Shown: positions 10,852 through 21,298 of the stretch, in pieces
Layout: every line of letters begins with the position of its first letter
Position numbering within the stretch: position 1 is the first letter of the stretch
From: Coptis chinensis
Taxonomy: Eukaryota > Streptophyta > Magnoliopsida > Ranunculales > Ranunculaceae
DNA: 64,000 nucleotides
Direction of reading: 5' to 3'
NCBI GenBank assembly: GCA_015680905.1
Contig: CM027378.1
Location: forward strand, 89,123,501 to 89,187,500
The notes under the pieces: generated by a model
What the model saw: only the letters and a program-made list of their open reading frames with translations
Databases searched by the model: none
Told to the model about the DNA's origin: nothing
Position numbers and translations under genes: made by a program

Positions 10852-10891
10852 GTTGCCCAATCCAATTTGATGAGTGCCCAATGGAATCACC
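10852..10891 (-). repeat. MULE right terminal inverted repeat
   Basis: The reverse complement of these 40 bases begins GGTGATTCCATTGGGCACTC and ends ATTGGATTGGGCAAC. It matches the left end of the 35585 element in nearly every position and, less closely, that element's right end. This fixes the right border of the large MULE. Confidence 0.8.
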
Positions 10892-11263
10892 TTTTTGTTT
10901 CCCCTCTCATCCTAGCTATTTTAATACTCACTTGTTAAGAAGTTTCATAACTTCGTATGATTCTGTTTCTCCCAAGCTGAGTTGTATGATTAGGACTGAA
11001 AACGTATATGTTGTTGAAGATTCATATGAATTGCGATTTTAAATGTGAATACAATTCTAATGCTCATGATTTGCATATAACGAGTGAAAGTTTACCATCA
11101 TCTAAAGTTCTAAACACCGTTTCACATAAAGGGTCTTCAATAATCGCCGTTATATCTGACAAATAAAACAACATAGATTTTCACGATATTTTCCAATTCC
11201 ATGACACATTCCTCTGTCTAAAAACTAAAAAACTGACTTCCTCTCTCTCATAACCAACATGCA
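10892..11263. other. Upstream region of the DOT4-like gene
   Basis: AT-rich spacer between the MULE end and the PPR start codon. A pyrimidine-rich CTTCCTCTCTCTCA leader lies about 25 bases before the start. An earlier ATG at 11259 runs into TGA after two codons. No clear TATA box was seen. Confidence 0.4.
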
Positions 11264-13876
11264 ATGATGCAACTCAATCTTCTTACAACTCCACCCTTTA
11301 AATTCCAAACACTCAAATCTCCCAAACCTCAAAATGCATTCTTCTACTTCAAACCCACTTCCACACTCACTTTACCATCAACTTCCACTAAAGCTACTAC
11401 TTCCACACTACTTGAAAAAGCAAACACCATTCATCCCAAAACTGGCCCCAACAAAGAAATATGCAGATTATGTGAACTGGGCAATCTTCAAAAAGCAGTC
11501 TTTACACTTTCCAACACCTGCACTTCAGAAATTGAGGTGAGTACTTACTGTTCACTTTTACAGCTTTGTGCTGAACAGAAATCTTTACAACATGGTAAGA
11601 AAGTGCATTCTGTTATAAATTCTTCTTGTAATGTTGTTGTTTTGGATAGTGTTTTGGGTTCAAAGCTAGTGTTTATGTACTTAAATTGTGGTGATTTAAG
11701 AGAAGGAAGACGGGTTTTCAATAGAATTAAGAAAGAAAAGGTATTTCTTTGGAATTTTATCATTAGTGAGTATGCTAAGATTGGGGATTATAAAGAAAGT
11801 GTGCTTTTGTTTAGAGAAATGAGAAAGTTGGGTGTTGAAGGAAACTATTATACATTTTCTTGTGTTTTGAAGTGTTTTGGTGGTTTAGGAAGTTTTGTTG
11901 AAGGGGAAGAAACTCATGGTTATGTATTGAGACTAGGGTATGGTTGTAGTAATAGAGTAGGGAATGCATTGATTGCTTTTTACTCAAAGTGTAAAAAGAT
12001 GGAAAAGGCGAGGAGAGTCTTTGATGAGTTGAGTGATAGAGATGTTATTTCGTGGAATTCGATCATAAGTGGGTATTCGTTGAATGGTCTTTCAGAGAAG
12101 GCGCTTCAGATTTTTAGTATGATGAGGTTTTCGGGGTTTGAGGTGGATGTAGTTACTATGGTTGGTGTTTTACCTGCTTGTGCAGAGAGGGGTAGTCTTT
12201 TATTAGGCAAAGCACTTCATGGGCATGTAATAAAAGCTGAAAGTTTTGATGGGGAGATTATAGTTAACAATACTTTAGTTGATATGTATACAAAACGTGG
12301 TGATTTAAATTCAGCTATGCGGGTTTTTGGGAAGATAGATAATAGAAGTGTCGTGTCATGGACTTCAATGCTTGCAGGATACGCTCGACTAGGGGAATAT
12401 GATAGGGCGATTGAGCTCTTCTGGGAGATGCAAGCTGAAGGAATTAAACCTGATATGTTTGCAATTACAAGTGCCCTTCATGCTTGTGCATGTAATGGGT
12501 CACTAGAAAACGGGAAAAATATTCACGATTACATCACGAAAAATGGCTTGCAGTTGAGCTTGTTTGTTGCTAATTCCCTTATGGACATGTATGCAAAATG
12601 TGGGAACATGGAAGATGCTCGATTAATTTTTGATCAGATGCGTGTCAGGGATGCCATATCGTGGAATACCATAATCGGAGGTTACTCAAAGAATTCCTCT
12701 TCTAATGAAGCTTTTTGTATTTTCTTGGAAATGCAAAAAGAGTTTAAACCCAATGGTGTAACCATGGCATGTATCCTTCCTGCATGTGCAAGCCTATCAG
12801 CTCTAGATAGAGGTAGAGAAATTCATGGATACATATTAAGAAATGGACTTCCCTTAGACAGTTATGTATATAATGCTCTCGTCGACATGTATGCAAAGTG
12901 CGGAGCACTATTGCTTGCACGACTCCTCTTCGATATGATGCCTGCAAAGGACTTGGTTTCATGGACAGTGATGATTGCCGGATATGGTATGCATGGTTGT
13001 GGGAAAGATGCTATCACTATTTTCGATCAGATGCGAAGTACAGGCCTTCAACCGGATGGGGTTTCCTTTGTTGCTATACTATATGCTTGCAGTCACTCTG
13101 GATTGCTAGTTGAAGGATGGAGATTCTATAATATTATGTGCAATGATTGTAAAATGCAGCCGAAGCTGGAGCACTATGCTTGTATGGTTGATCTTCTTGC
13201 TCGGGCTGGGCGTTTGGCCAAGGCCTACAAGTTCATTGAAGCAATGCCAATTAAGCCAGACTCTACTATTTGGGGGGCATTGCTATGTGGGTGCAGAACC
13301 CACCGAGATGTAAACCTTGCGGAGAAAGTTGCCGAAAAGGTCTTTGAGCTAGAACCAGATAATACAGGATACTACATACTTCTAGCCAATATATATGCCG
13401 AGGCAGAGAAGTGGGCGGAGGTGAAGAAATTAAGGGAGAGAATTGGTCGCCGCGGCCTCAGAAAGAAGCCAGGTTGCAGCTGGATAGAAGTAAGGAGCAA
13501 ATTTCACGTGTTTGTTGCAAGTGACAGATCACACCAACAAGCTAAAAAGATGGAATCGTTGTTGGCGAGGGTGAGAATGAGAATGAAAGACGAAGGGTGT
13601 CTTCCCGACAACAGGTATGCTTTGATTATTGCAGGCGACACAGAGAAGGAAGAGGTGCTTTGTGGGCACAGTGAAAAACTTGCCATGGCTTATGGAATCT
13701 TGAACTTGCCTTACGGAAAGACTGTAAGGGTCACCAAGAATCTCAGAGTTTGTGGTGATTGTCATGAGATGGCCAAATTTATGTCCAAGATGTTTGCAAA
13801 GGAGATTGTTTTAAGGGATTCAAATCGTTTTCATCATTTCAACGATGGTAGATGCTCTTGCAGAGGTTACTGGTGA
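11264..13876 (+). CDS. DOT4: DYW-class pentatricopeptide repeat protein, DOT4-like chloroplast RNA editing factor
   Basis: An uninterrupted, intron-less frame of 870 residues. The first 50 or so residues are Ser/Thr/Pro-rich and lack acidic residues, as in chloroplast transit peptides. Repeated PLS-type PPR motifs follow (for example DVISWNSIISGYSLNGLSEK, LVDMYAKCGALLLARLLFD), then E/E+ motifs (GCSWIEVRSKFHVFVASD) and a DYW cytidine-deaminase domain. The deaminase shows the zinc-binding HSEK (HxE) and CGDCH (CxxC) motifs and the final CSC group. It closely resembles Arabidopsis DOT4, 871 residues, which edits plastid rpoC1 and affects leaf and vein development. The last three residues are GYW rather than DYW; the Arabidopsis protein likewise ends in GFW as I remember it, so this is family-typical. 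PLS repeats bind the RNA upstream of the edited C. A second Met follows directly at 11267. Orthology is likely but not proven without a tree. Confidence 0.93.
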   Translation: MMQLNLLTTPPFKFQTLKSPKPQNAFFYFKPTSTLTLPSTSTKATTSTLLEKANTIHPKTGPNKEICRLCELGNLQKAVFTLSNTCTSEIEVSTYCSLLQLCAEQKSLQHGKKVHSVINSSCNVVVLDSVLGSKLVFMYLNCGDLREGRRVFNRIKKEKVFLWNFIISEYAKIGDYKESVLLFREMRKLGVEGNYYTFSCVLKCFGGLGSFVEGEETHGYVLRLGYGCSNRVGNALIAFYSKCKKMEKARRVFDELSDRDVISWNSIISGYSLNGLSEKALQIFSMMRFSGFEVDVVTMVGVLPACAERGSLLLGKALHGHVIKAESFDGEIIVNNTLVDMYTKRGDLNSAMRVFGKIDNRSVVSWTSMLAGYARLGEYDRAIELFWEMQAEGIKPDMFAITSALHACACNGSLENGKNIHDYITKNGLQLSLFVANSLMDMYAKCGNMEDARLIFDQMRVRDAISWNTIIGGYSKNSSSNEAFCIFLEMQKEFKPNGVTMACILPACASLSALDRGREIHGYILRNGLPLDSYVYNALVDMYAKCGALLLARLLFDMMPAKDLVSWTVMIAGYGMHGCGKDAITIFDQMRSTGLQPDGVSFVAILYACSHSGLLVEGWRFYNIMCNDCKMQPKLEHYACMVDLLARAGRLAKAYKFIEAMPIKPDSTIWGALLCGCRTHRDVNLAEKVAEKVFELEPDNTGYYILLANIYAEAEKWAEVKKLRERIGRRGLRKKPGCSWIEVRSKFHVFVASDRSHQQAKKMESLLARVRMRMKDEGCLPDNRYALIIAGDTEKEEVLCGHSEKLAMAYGILNLPYGKTVRVTKNLRVCGDCHEMAKFMSKMFAKEIVLRDSNRFHHFNDGRCSCRGYW

Positions 13877-14489
13877 AAGAAATGAGTGACGATACACTGA
13901 TGTTCGCTATTGCAAAAAATTTATACTCCATTGTCCTGGGTTGGTTCTCCAAGAACTGATTTGTCTTCCAGTTTAAGGTTCTGCAACAACCATGGAGGTA
14001 TCTTTTCTCAAACTCTTCGACCATGGTTACGATATTGAACTGATAACATGGAATATCAAACTCCTCTTGAACACACTTTTATTGATTTAGTATGCTCAAG
14101 TAGACATCTCTCTCTCCCCTCTAAACTTATGGTTATTTTGTAGTCTAGAATTGTGTAGTATTGGTTGGTGTTTGAAACTTGATATGCCTTCCATTTTGAA
14201 GCTGTTTTGTGAAAGAGATTAAAGTTTGTATTCACTATCATTCTTTTCTGTATTAAACTTCTTGTTTCTCATGAATTTGTTTGTAAATAAAGCCCATATT
14301 TTTTTTCAATAGAAAAGCATCTTACTTTTCTTGGCTGTCCTGTTAGTATATAATTTCCTTTTGCATCTAAGTTTTAATATTGTTATGAAAAATATTTGAA
14401 ATCCGAGTATACAATCGTAGAGCATGCCATGATAAAAAAAAATGTTGAGAACATTACATGCCATGCGAAAATGTCTTTGGACGGTTTCT
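13877..14489. other. DOT4 3' flank and spacer
   Basis: AT-rich DNA with no supported gene. It probably holds the DOT4 3' UTR; an AATAAA-like hexamer occurs near 14285. The short minus-strand frames here show no domain. Confidence 0.4.
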
Positions 14490-15060
14490 TCATCTAGGAC
14501 CTGATAGCACTGATGGTAATAATGGAGTTGAATCAAGTAATCCTCTCATCATTTTTGAGGATGGCACAATAAATGAGAAATTATAGTTCAAGACGGGTTC
14601 TATGTTCATTACACCTTCTAAGACCTCCACGACTGCTGACATAGAAGGCCTTCTAGAATGTTCACATTGTAAGCACCACACAGAAACCTTCATCATCTCT
14701 ATTACTTCTTCTCTGTGTAACTGCAAATCATCACAATTGTTGTCGATCATAGTGTGAAGTTGATTCTCCTTGGCGTTCTCTTCCAATAAGCGAAGCAGAT
14801 GTATACATTCCCCTGTTTGAGTGAAGTCTGCATTTTTTCGTCCACACAAAACTTCTATCACCACAATCCCAAAGTTAAACACATCTACTTTTTCTGTGAT
14901 CACTAAGCTTAGCCATTCAGGAGCCAAGTATCCAAGGGTTCCGCTCATTGTTGTCATAATTTTGCTTTGATCTCTGTCTATCAGCTCAGATAGCTCAAAA
15001 TCGAACACATTAGCATTAAAATTGTTGTCTAAGAGAAGACTTTGTAGCTTAATATCTAAG
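14490..15060 (-). pseudogene. Receptor-kinase C-terminal fragment (SD2-5-like paralogue)
   Basis: The fragment encodes the second half of a kinase: a degenerate catalytic loop (LDIKLQSLLL against HLDIKPQNILL in the intact neighbour), the DFG motif changed to DFE, GTLGYLAPEW, DVFNFGIVVIEVLCG and a C-terminal tail ending VLSGPR. It aligns throughout to the end of the intact kinase at 18800-21298 on the same strand, so it is a tandem-duplicate remnant. The N-lobe, membrane segment and lectin domain are missing. DNA at about 15215-15240 (GAGTTTTCAAGG...) resembles the flank just beyond the 5' end of the intact gene (about 21431), which suggests an internal deletion joined the kinase tail to its own upstream DNA. 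No kinase activity is expected. Confidence 0.87.
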
Positions 15061-15266
15061 GTGTAGGAATACTAGATATATTTCCATCAAAATAATGCGG
15101 GAGGAACACAATTACAAAAACATTGCATATGTGCTTTGTTGTGCTTTGTTAAAGCCAGACAGCAAGTGCTATATCAATGAAACAACTGGTCCCAGAACTT
15201 CTTGGGTGATCAGACAGAAGCTAATGAGTTTTCAAGGAAATAAGATATATCAGATATGAGGACAGT

Positions 15267-17402
15267 ATGCAGAAGGAGTCTAAGAGATCCGGGAAGGCAG
15301 TGCTATCGTTGGAGAAAGAAAGGGAACCAAGAAAGGCGGGCGTGACCGAAAAAGAAAGCGGTGAGTACCGCGGATACCCGTCAAGGGCTGAGAGAAGACG
15401 AGAGGTGATTCGAAGGGAAAACAGAGAAAGGAAGTCATACCGCGAGATTGAAGTGATGCCGCTGAATAGACCCCTGAGCGAAATATTACCGTTGATTAAG
15501 AACCTGCCGGGATATGAAGGTCCGCGGAACACCCCAGGAGAGCTACCTGATAAACTTTTCTGCGCCTATCATCAGATACGCAATCATGAGACCGACGACT
15601 GTTATGCATTAAAGTGGATGGTTCAACGATTGGTGGAAAAGGGGAGGATGAGAGAGTTTGTAAGGGGAGTCCAGAATGAGGAGCTTGTGCCGCGTTAGGA
15701 TCGTAGTCTGGGAACTATTAATGTGATTTTCAGTGGAGAGGTACTAAGTCATAATGCTCATAGAAACATGGTGAGAAGAACCGCGAGCATTCAGCAGATC
15801 AATGATGGGACAGACAAGCCGGGAGCACGAGTAGGGGTAGCGGAGGACAGAGATAGGATCGTCTTTAGCAGTGCAGACTTACAGGCTGTGGATTCTCCCC
15901 ATGAGGACGTGTTGGTCATCACAGTAGCAATGGGCAACTACATAGTGAAGAGGATGTTGATAGATTGTGGTAGTGCAATGGACTTGTTGTTTAAAGGAGC
16001 TTTGGAAGAAATGGGGATTGATCATAGGCAGTTGAGGTCTCCACGGACTAATTTATACGGGTTCAATGGGAGCATGACGGAGCCTATGGGAGAACTCTTG
16101 CTGCCTGTAACCACAGGTCCAGTGACTGTGTTTGTGCGGTTTATGGTGGTAGATTCTTCTTCTCAGTACAATGCCATTTTAGGGAGGTGGTGGATTCATG
16201 AGATGAAGGTCGTCCCGTCAGCCTACTATCAAGTGATACGGTTTCCCACTCCAACGGGTATGTATGAAGTTCGCGGAGATCAAGTGACGGCCAAGAACAG
16301 TCACAGGGGTACAGTGAAACGGTTGATCTGCGGACCGGAAGAAGAGAACTCGAATCCGAGAAAGAGGTAGGCATAGCAATTACAGTGCGCCTCAGTGGAG
16401 GAGAAGGTGGAGGCAACTACAGGTCCGAAGACACTGGACGAGATTGAAATAGTGAATATTGGAGGGGAGGATGAGAGGTTTACCGCTGTAGGATCCAACT
16501 TGCTGGAGGAATGGAAAAGTAAGTTAATACAATTCTTGTCAGAAAACAAAGACGTGTTTGCGTGGTCAATTGAGGAGGTTACGGGGTGGGTTAGACCCAG
16601 AGTTCGCGTGTCATCGGTTCCACATGAAAGAGGATGCTAAACCGGTGAGGCAAAGGATGCGGAGCATTAGACCAAAGTATGCGGAGGGCATTCGCGAGGA
16701 GATTGCGCGATTGAAAGGAGCCGGAATAATACGAGAAGTGGAGTTCACAGATTGGTTATCTAATGTAGTCGCAGTACCAAAAAAGAACGGTAAAGTGCGT
16801 ATGTGCGTCGATTTTACAGATGTGAATTTAGAGTGCCCGAAAGATAGCTATCCCATGCCGCGGGTGGATGAATTGGTGGACAGGGCAGCAGGATTCAAAA
16901 TATTTTCGTTCATGGATGCATCTATGGGGTACAATCAGGTCGCAATGTATGGACCGGATCAAGAGAAAACAGCATTTGTTGTAGAAGGCGGCACATATTG
17001 CTATAACAGGATGCCATTCAGATTGAAAAGTGCAGGAGCTACTTTTCAGCGGTTGGAGGAGAAAATGTTCGAGAGCAAGATTCGGAAGGGGATAGAAATA
17101 TACATAGATGATATGGTGGAAAAAAGCATGTCTGAGGTGAAACACTTAGAGGGATTAAGGAAAATGTTCGGAATACTACGGAAGTACAATTTGAAGTTGA
17201 ATCCAGAGAAATGCACATTTGGAGTGACCACGGAGAAGTTTTTATGCTACATTGTTACTCATCGGAGAATAGAGGCTAATCCATAACAGATAAGAGCGTT
17301 GGTGGAGATGCCGTCACCGCAGAATGTCACAGAGGTGCAGCGGCTTGCTGGAAGGGTCGCGGCATTGAATAGATTTTTTTCGTACTTGAGCAATGCTTTG
17401 CA
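15267..17402 (+). pseudogene. Ty3/Gypsy retrotransposon remnant: gag tail, protease, reverse transcriptase
   Basis: Three consecutive frames read as one decayed polyprotein. The first (15267-15698) has a gag-end zinc-knuckle-like CAYHQIRNHETDDC. The second (15723-16370) has the protease core MLIDCGSAMDLLF, where the usual DTG/DSG is DCG, and YNAILGRWWIH. The third (16395-17286, with one frame change near 16600) has reverse transcriptase: AVPKKNGKVRMCVDFTDVN, FSFMDASMGYNQV and the catalytic YIDD, followed by connection residues to about 17400. RNase H, integrase and both LTRs are absent, so it is a truncated dead copy. It lies between the kinase fragment and the intact kinase and may have interrupted the duplicate. 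Base composition is richer in G than its neighbours. Confidence 0.85.
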
Positions 17403-18799
17403 TTGAAACTTACTTTAATTGGATATCAGACAATAGTAGGGTGGACTCAGTTTTTATGAATTCTTAGAGCTACTGTGTACTCCTAACTGATCGTAACACG
17501 ATCAGCAGACACCTTTTACCAACTATGATCATCGTTGTTCCTGTTCTATACTGCTGCTTGTAATAACACAGATTAGATTAAGTCACTAACCTTGGATATT
17601 TCCCAGCTTTTGTAAGTTGATAGTGTTTTTTTGTCGTAAATGCTTTCGGGAGAACGCAGAAGATAGATTGATGAATTCGTATGACTTGCTTGGTCTCAAA
17701 TTGCTGGTACAAGCTCTTGACTTCATTCCTGGTACAAGCTCTCTACGTTCTTTAATTTTTTACTGAGTTTGCTTCAAATTATTCTAAGTTTGATAGATTA
17801 ATCTTGCTGTTATTGCAATAGTTAAGTTCCTAATTGAGTCTCAGATTTTGGACTTGTAAACTCTAATTTCAACCGTAATCTCAGGGTTTTCTGTGTATCA
17901 CATCAAGGTTTTGTATTCAGGTTGACATTGCATGTATTAGGGGAATAGGGGATGTTACATTGCTTTCTTAAGTTGGCCTTGCCTTTGTAGAGTGGAATTG
18001 CTTGTAGTCTTGTAGATCTAGAGCAGAAGATCACCTGCATCAGGGGACTTCAGACTTGTAGTAAATGGTTCAAATTAAGTGAATCCTAGCCCTGAAGATA
18101 CTCAAGTATTTCAGTTATTCCAATAAAAGAAAAAAAAGTATTGCAGTTACAGAGTTATCGAAAAAAACAGATACAGTTCGTGTAGCCGTTGTTGTACACT
18201 ACATTTCCTACATAAGAGTATGGTGTTGGAGTAGCCTTTGTTTGTAGGGTTAACGAGTATTCCCCCCTAGATGAACCAATTAGAATTCCCCCCGGGGGAA
18301 TTAGGGACTCCCCCAATACACAAAAAAAACACGGTCAACCCAAGTTGACTTTTTTTTTGGTGTATACTTGGGGGAGACCCTAATTTCCCCATCTAATAGG
18401 GGGAAATCCTAATTGGCTCATCTGGGGTAATACTAGTTAAACCCTTGTTCGTATTTGTAATCATTTCCTACACCAGCTGCTTCAAGTTCAGCACTGATGT
18501 TTTCGTCAACTTGGCCTGATTTACATACCATAGAAAATGAAAATCAGTAACCTGCATTGTTTACTACAATACCCAAAAAAGTTACCAACTCCATTTGCTT
18601 GAAAATTAAACCTCTGATCTATCTGCATTTTATTGTCTTGAACCAAATACAGAATGTCTATCAATCAAAATATCAGTGTGAGAAGTTATGATATATAGGA
18701 GCCAATATAATGCCTGCACATGTCATGAAAAAAGAAAAGAAGTGGAAATTAAGTTACATCATGTACATGGGAAAGTGTCTAGCTATTAATGGGGGTTAC
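17403..18799. other. Spacer between the Gypsy remnant and the lectin kinase
   Basis: No coding region recognised. It includes a fold-back element (18247-18444) and the probable 3' flank of the kinase gene from about 18650. Confidence 0.4.
18247..18444. mobile_element. Small fold-back (MITE-like) element
   Basis: The left end (GGGTTAACGAGTATTCCCCC) and the reverse complement of the right end (GGGTTTAACTAGTATTACCC) pair over about 45 bases, including the shared AACCAATTAGAATT / AGCCAATTAGGATT segment. The middle holds a second inverted block (GGGGGAGACCCTAATTTCCC against AATTAGGGACTCCCCC). It is about 198 bp and non-coding. I could not settle a target duplication, so the superfamily is open. 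Confidence 0.6.
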
Positions 18800-21298
18800 T
18801 CATCTAGGAGCTGATAGAACGCATGGAGATAACAAAGTTGACGGAACCGGTCCCCATGATGTCTTTGACGGTGATAGAGGAGATGACAAGTAATCAATTT
18901 TGTTCGTTCTGATGTCCAGTACACCCTCCAAGATCTTCACCACAACTGACATGGAAGGCCTTTCAGAATAATCTCTTTGTAAGCACCATTCCGCGACCTT
19001 CAACATATCTACAACTTCTTCTCTGTGTAACTGCAAATCAACACACTTTTCGTTAATCATATCATGAAGTCTATCCTCCTTTGCCTTCCTTTCCAATAAA
19101 TTAAGCAGCTGTCCACATCTCTCTGCCTCAGGTTGAGTGAAATCCAAATTTGGCCGTCCACACAAAATTTCCAGCACTACAATCCCAAAGCTAAAAACAT
19201 CTACTTTCTCTGTGATCACCGAGCTTAGCCATTCAGGAGCCAAATATCCAAACGTTCCTCTCATTGTCGTCATAAATTTGCTTTCATCTCTGTTCATCAG
19301 CCTCGACAGTCCAAAATCTGAAACCTTAGCATTGAACTTGTTGTCTAAGAGAATGTTTTGTGGTTTAATATCTAAGTGGACTATTCTTTGTTTGCACTCT
19401 TCATGGAGATAACTCAGTCCCTTAGCTATGTCAAGAACAATTTTCTTTCTTGTTTTCCAATCAAGACCTGCATCTTGCTTTTCGCAAAAGATCCATTTGT
19501 CCAGGGATCCGTTGCACATGTACTCGTAAACTAAAAGTCGGTGTGATTTATCCGCGCAAAATCCTATAAGGCTTACCAAGTTGACATGATGAATGCTGCC
19601 TATTGTCTCAACTTCTGCTAAAAATGATTTCTTTATATTCCCTATTCCTTCTAGACGCTTCACTGCCACTTTGGTGCTGTTAGACAAAGCTCCTTCATAT
19701 ACAGACCCAAAACCACCTTGTCCAAGTTTTGTGCAAAAGTTTCCAGTTGCAGCTTTCAGGTCTTTGTAAGAGAACCGAGTTGGAATTCCTGGTAGTTGAT
19801 CTAAGTACCTTTCGTCCTCCCCCAAAACACTCTTCTTCATTGTAATGTATGAGATAAAAACTAGACTAAAAATAGTAACACAGAGGGATGCTATTATGAT
19901 GAATTTCCATGTTCTTCCAGGAGGAGTTACATCCACTGCAGGGGGAGGAACAAATGCATTTTGCTTGATATTTTGCACCTTAATAAAAGCATACCGTTTG
20001 TAATTATCCCCGTGCTTTCGTTGGTCGATCAATGAAAAGATATCGGACTGCATAAAACATTCCCCATGAGAATCATTCTGATGAATCTTAAAGAATGCGG
20101 CTTTACAAGAACAATTTGACAGACAAGTCTGCTTGCAACTCTCTATGTCTGTATCTTTGATCCCGCCTGTAAGGCTAAAGTAAGTAATTTCCTTAAGCTC
20201 AAGAAGGTCGTGACTGTCATGAGGTTCACAAGACAATGGAGTAATGCGACGGCACCCAAGATTTGGTTGCCTTTCGTCTACTGGGCTAAAATAGCTTGTT
20301 CCATTACTGGCTAGATCCGAACAGGAGCATTGACCGGATGAGCAAATACCGTAGCTCCCACAAAAGAGAGGATAACCACAATCACCGTAATACTGGATTG
20401 TCAAGAGATCAGCCACCACATTCAGTCTGTCATAAACTTTCAAATGCCCATCAGGACCAAACTTCAGGAATTGGATGGAAGATGATGCCAGTGGGACTGG
20501 TAACCTTCTATCTGGTGTGTCCGGTTTGGCATTTAATATGTAGAGTGCTAGGCTTCCATTCAAATATTTCATATAACTGGGTGTTTTGCTCTTTTTCTTT
20601 CCAGAAACTATACTTTCAAAGTAAGGCACTGGAGGATTGGATTGAATTGAAGCAACAAGACCACTAGCGTTAACAGAAACAGAATACAAACCTTCAGTCC
20701 AATCCAATGCCGACACACTAGCCCTGAGCATCTGTCCTTCAACCAATTTCTGCCCAAGAACTAGAGCGTCTGTCGGGTGATCAGAAGACTGCCAGATAGT
20801 ACTGTTTCTTCGATCATAGAGTGCGAGGTTTCCCACCTCAGTCAGTTTCACCCCAACAACGGACCTTCCTGAAGTGCTTGTAGACCAAGCATATCTTCCG
20901 TCGACATTTCTCAAGACTAAATCTCCTTCTCGAGTGAATTCCAAGGTTGAATTCTCCCTAACTGGATTGTTCCTGTCGGAAGACCATATTACTTGTGGGG
21001 CTTTTGAATCACGACCTTGAGAGTACATAAAGACAGCAAGTAAGAAATAAGTGCAATTTCCATTACAGTAGAATCCGAAGCCCAAACGTGGAGCGTTAGA
21101 GCCTGTGGGTTGTGAATGGATTAACCTCACCATAGACCCATCTATAAACTTCAAAGAAGGACCAATGGCGAGGTTATTGGTCCATGAATTCGGATTTTCA
21201 GCAATTGGTTGAAAGAAGTATTCGGCTTGATTGGTTGAGCAGGACATGCAGATCAGAAGCATAACAACTTGAAGGAAAACCAAATGCATACCCATCAA
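18800..21298 (-). CDS. G-type lectin S-receptor-like Ser/Thr protein kinase, SD2-5-like
   Basis: A single 832-residue frame without introns. Order of parts: signal peptide (1-25), bulb-type mannose-lectin domain (about 70-190), a Cys-rich EGF-like stretch (CGYPLFCGSYGICSSGQCSC, about 307-326), a PAN-like region (SCKQTCLSNCSC, about 388-398), one membrane span (about 464-486) and a kinase domain (about 520-790). The kinase has GQGGFGSVYEG, the ATP-binding Lys at about 547 (VAVKRLE), HLDIKPQN with catalytic Asp at about 643, DFG at 661-663 and GTFGYLAPEW. HLD in place of HRD marks it as a non-RD kinase, a class often found in innate-immunity receptors. It should sit in the plasma membrane with the lectin outside. 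It resembles Arabidopsis SD2-5 (At4g32300); the ligand is unknown. A truncated paralogue lies 4 kb away on the same strand. Confidence 0.92.
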   Translation of the reverse strand: MMGMHLVFLQVVMLLICMSCSTNQAEYFFQPIAENPNSWTNNLAIGPSLKFIDGSMVRLIHSQPTGSNAPRLGFGFYCNGNCTYFLLAVFMYSQGRDSKAPQVIWSSDRNNPVRENSTLEFTREGDLVLRNVDGRYAWSTSTSGRSVVGVKLTEVGNLALYDRRNSTIWQSSDHPTDALVLGQKLVEGQMLRASVSALDWTEGLYSVSVNASGLVASIQSNPPVPYFESIVSGKKKSKTPSYMKYLNGSLALYILNAKPDTPDRRLPVPLASSSIQFLKFGPDGHLKVYDRLNVVADLLTIQYYGDCGYPLFCGSYGICSSGQCSCSDLASNGTSYFSPVDERQPNLGCRRITPLSCEPHDSHDLLELKEITYFSLTGGIKDTDIESCKQTCLSNCSCKAAFFKIHQNDSHGECFMQSDIFSLIDQRKHGDNYKRYAFIKVQNIKQNAFVPPPAVDVTPPGRTWKFIIIASLCVTIFSLVFISYITMKKSVLGEDERYLDQLPGIPTRFSYKDLKAATGNFCTKLGQGGFGSVYEGALSNSTKVAVKRLEGIGNIKKSFLAEVETIGSIHHVNLVSLIGFCADKSHRLLVYEYMCNGSLDKWIFCEKQDAGLDWKTRKKIVLDIAKGLSYLHEECKQRIVHLDIKPQNILLDNKFNAKVSDFGLSRLMNRDESKFMTTMRGTFGYLAPEWLSSVITEKVDVFSFGIVVLEILCGRPNLDFTQPEAERCGQLLNLLERKAKEDRLHDMINEKCVDLQLHREEVVDMLKVAEWCLQRDYSERPSMSVVVKILEGVLDIRTNKIDYLSSPLSPSKTSWGPVPSTLLSPCVLSAPR

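Larger units (their letters stand above)
4728..10891 (-). mobile_element. Mutator-like element (MULE), right end defined, left end not found
   Basis: The right terminus is a 40-base repeat at 10852-10891 containing GATGAGTGCCCAATGGAATC. Its reverse complement aligns without gaps to both ends of the small element at 35585-36417. Inside are the transposase gene (5548-9129, minus), three palindromic clusters and a telomere-like repeat block. A candidate 9-bp duplication would start with TTTTTGTTT at 10892, but no left partner was found in 1-5000, so the left end is lost, diverged or further away. The start given here is simply the first palindromic cluster. The PMD relic at 2030-4325 may also belong to the element. 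Confidence 0.7.

Noticed and set aside
10629-11042. 137-residue frame next to the MULE end
   Set aside because: It crosses the palindromic array and terminal repeat. Its likeness to the frame at 35532-35777 comes from shared non-coding transposon ends.
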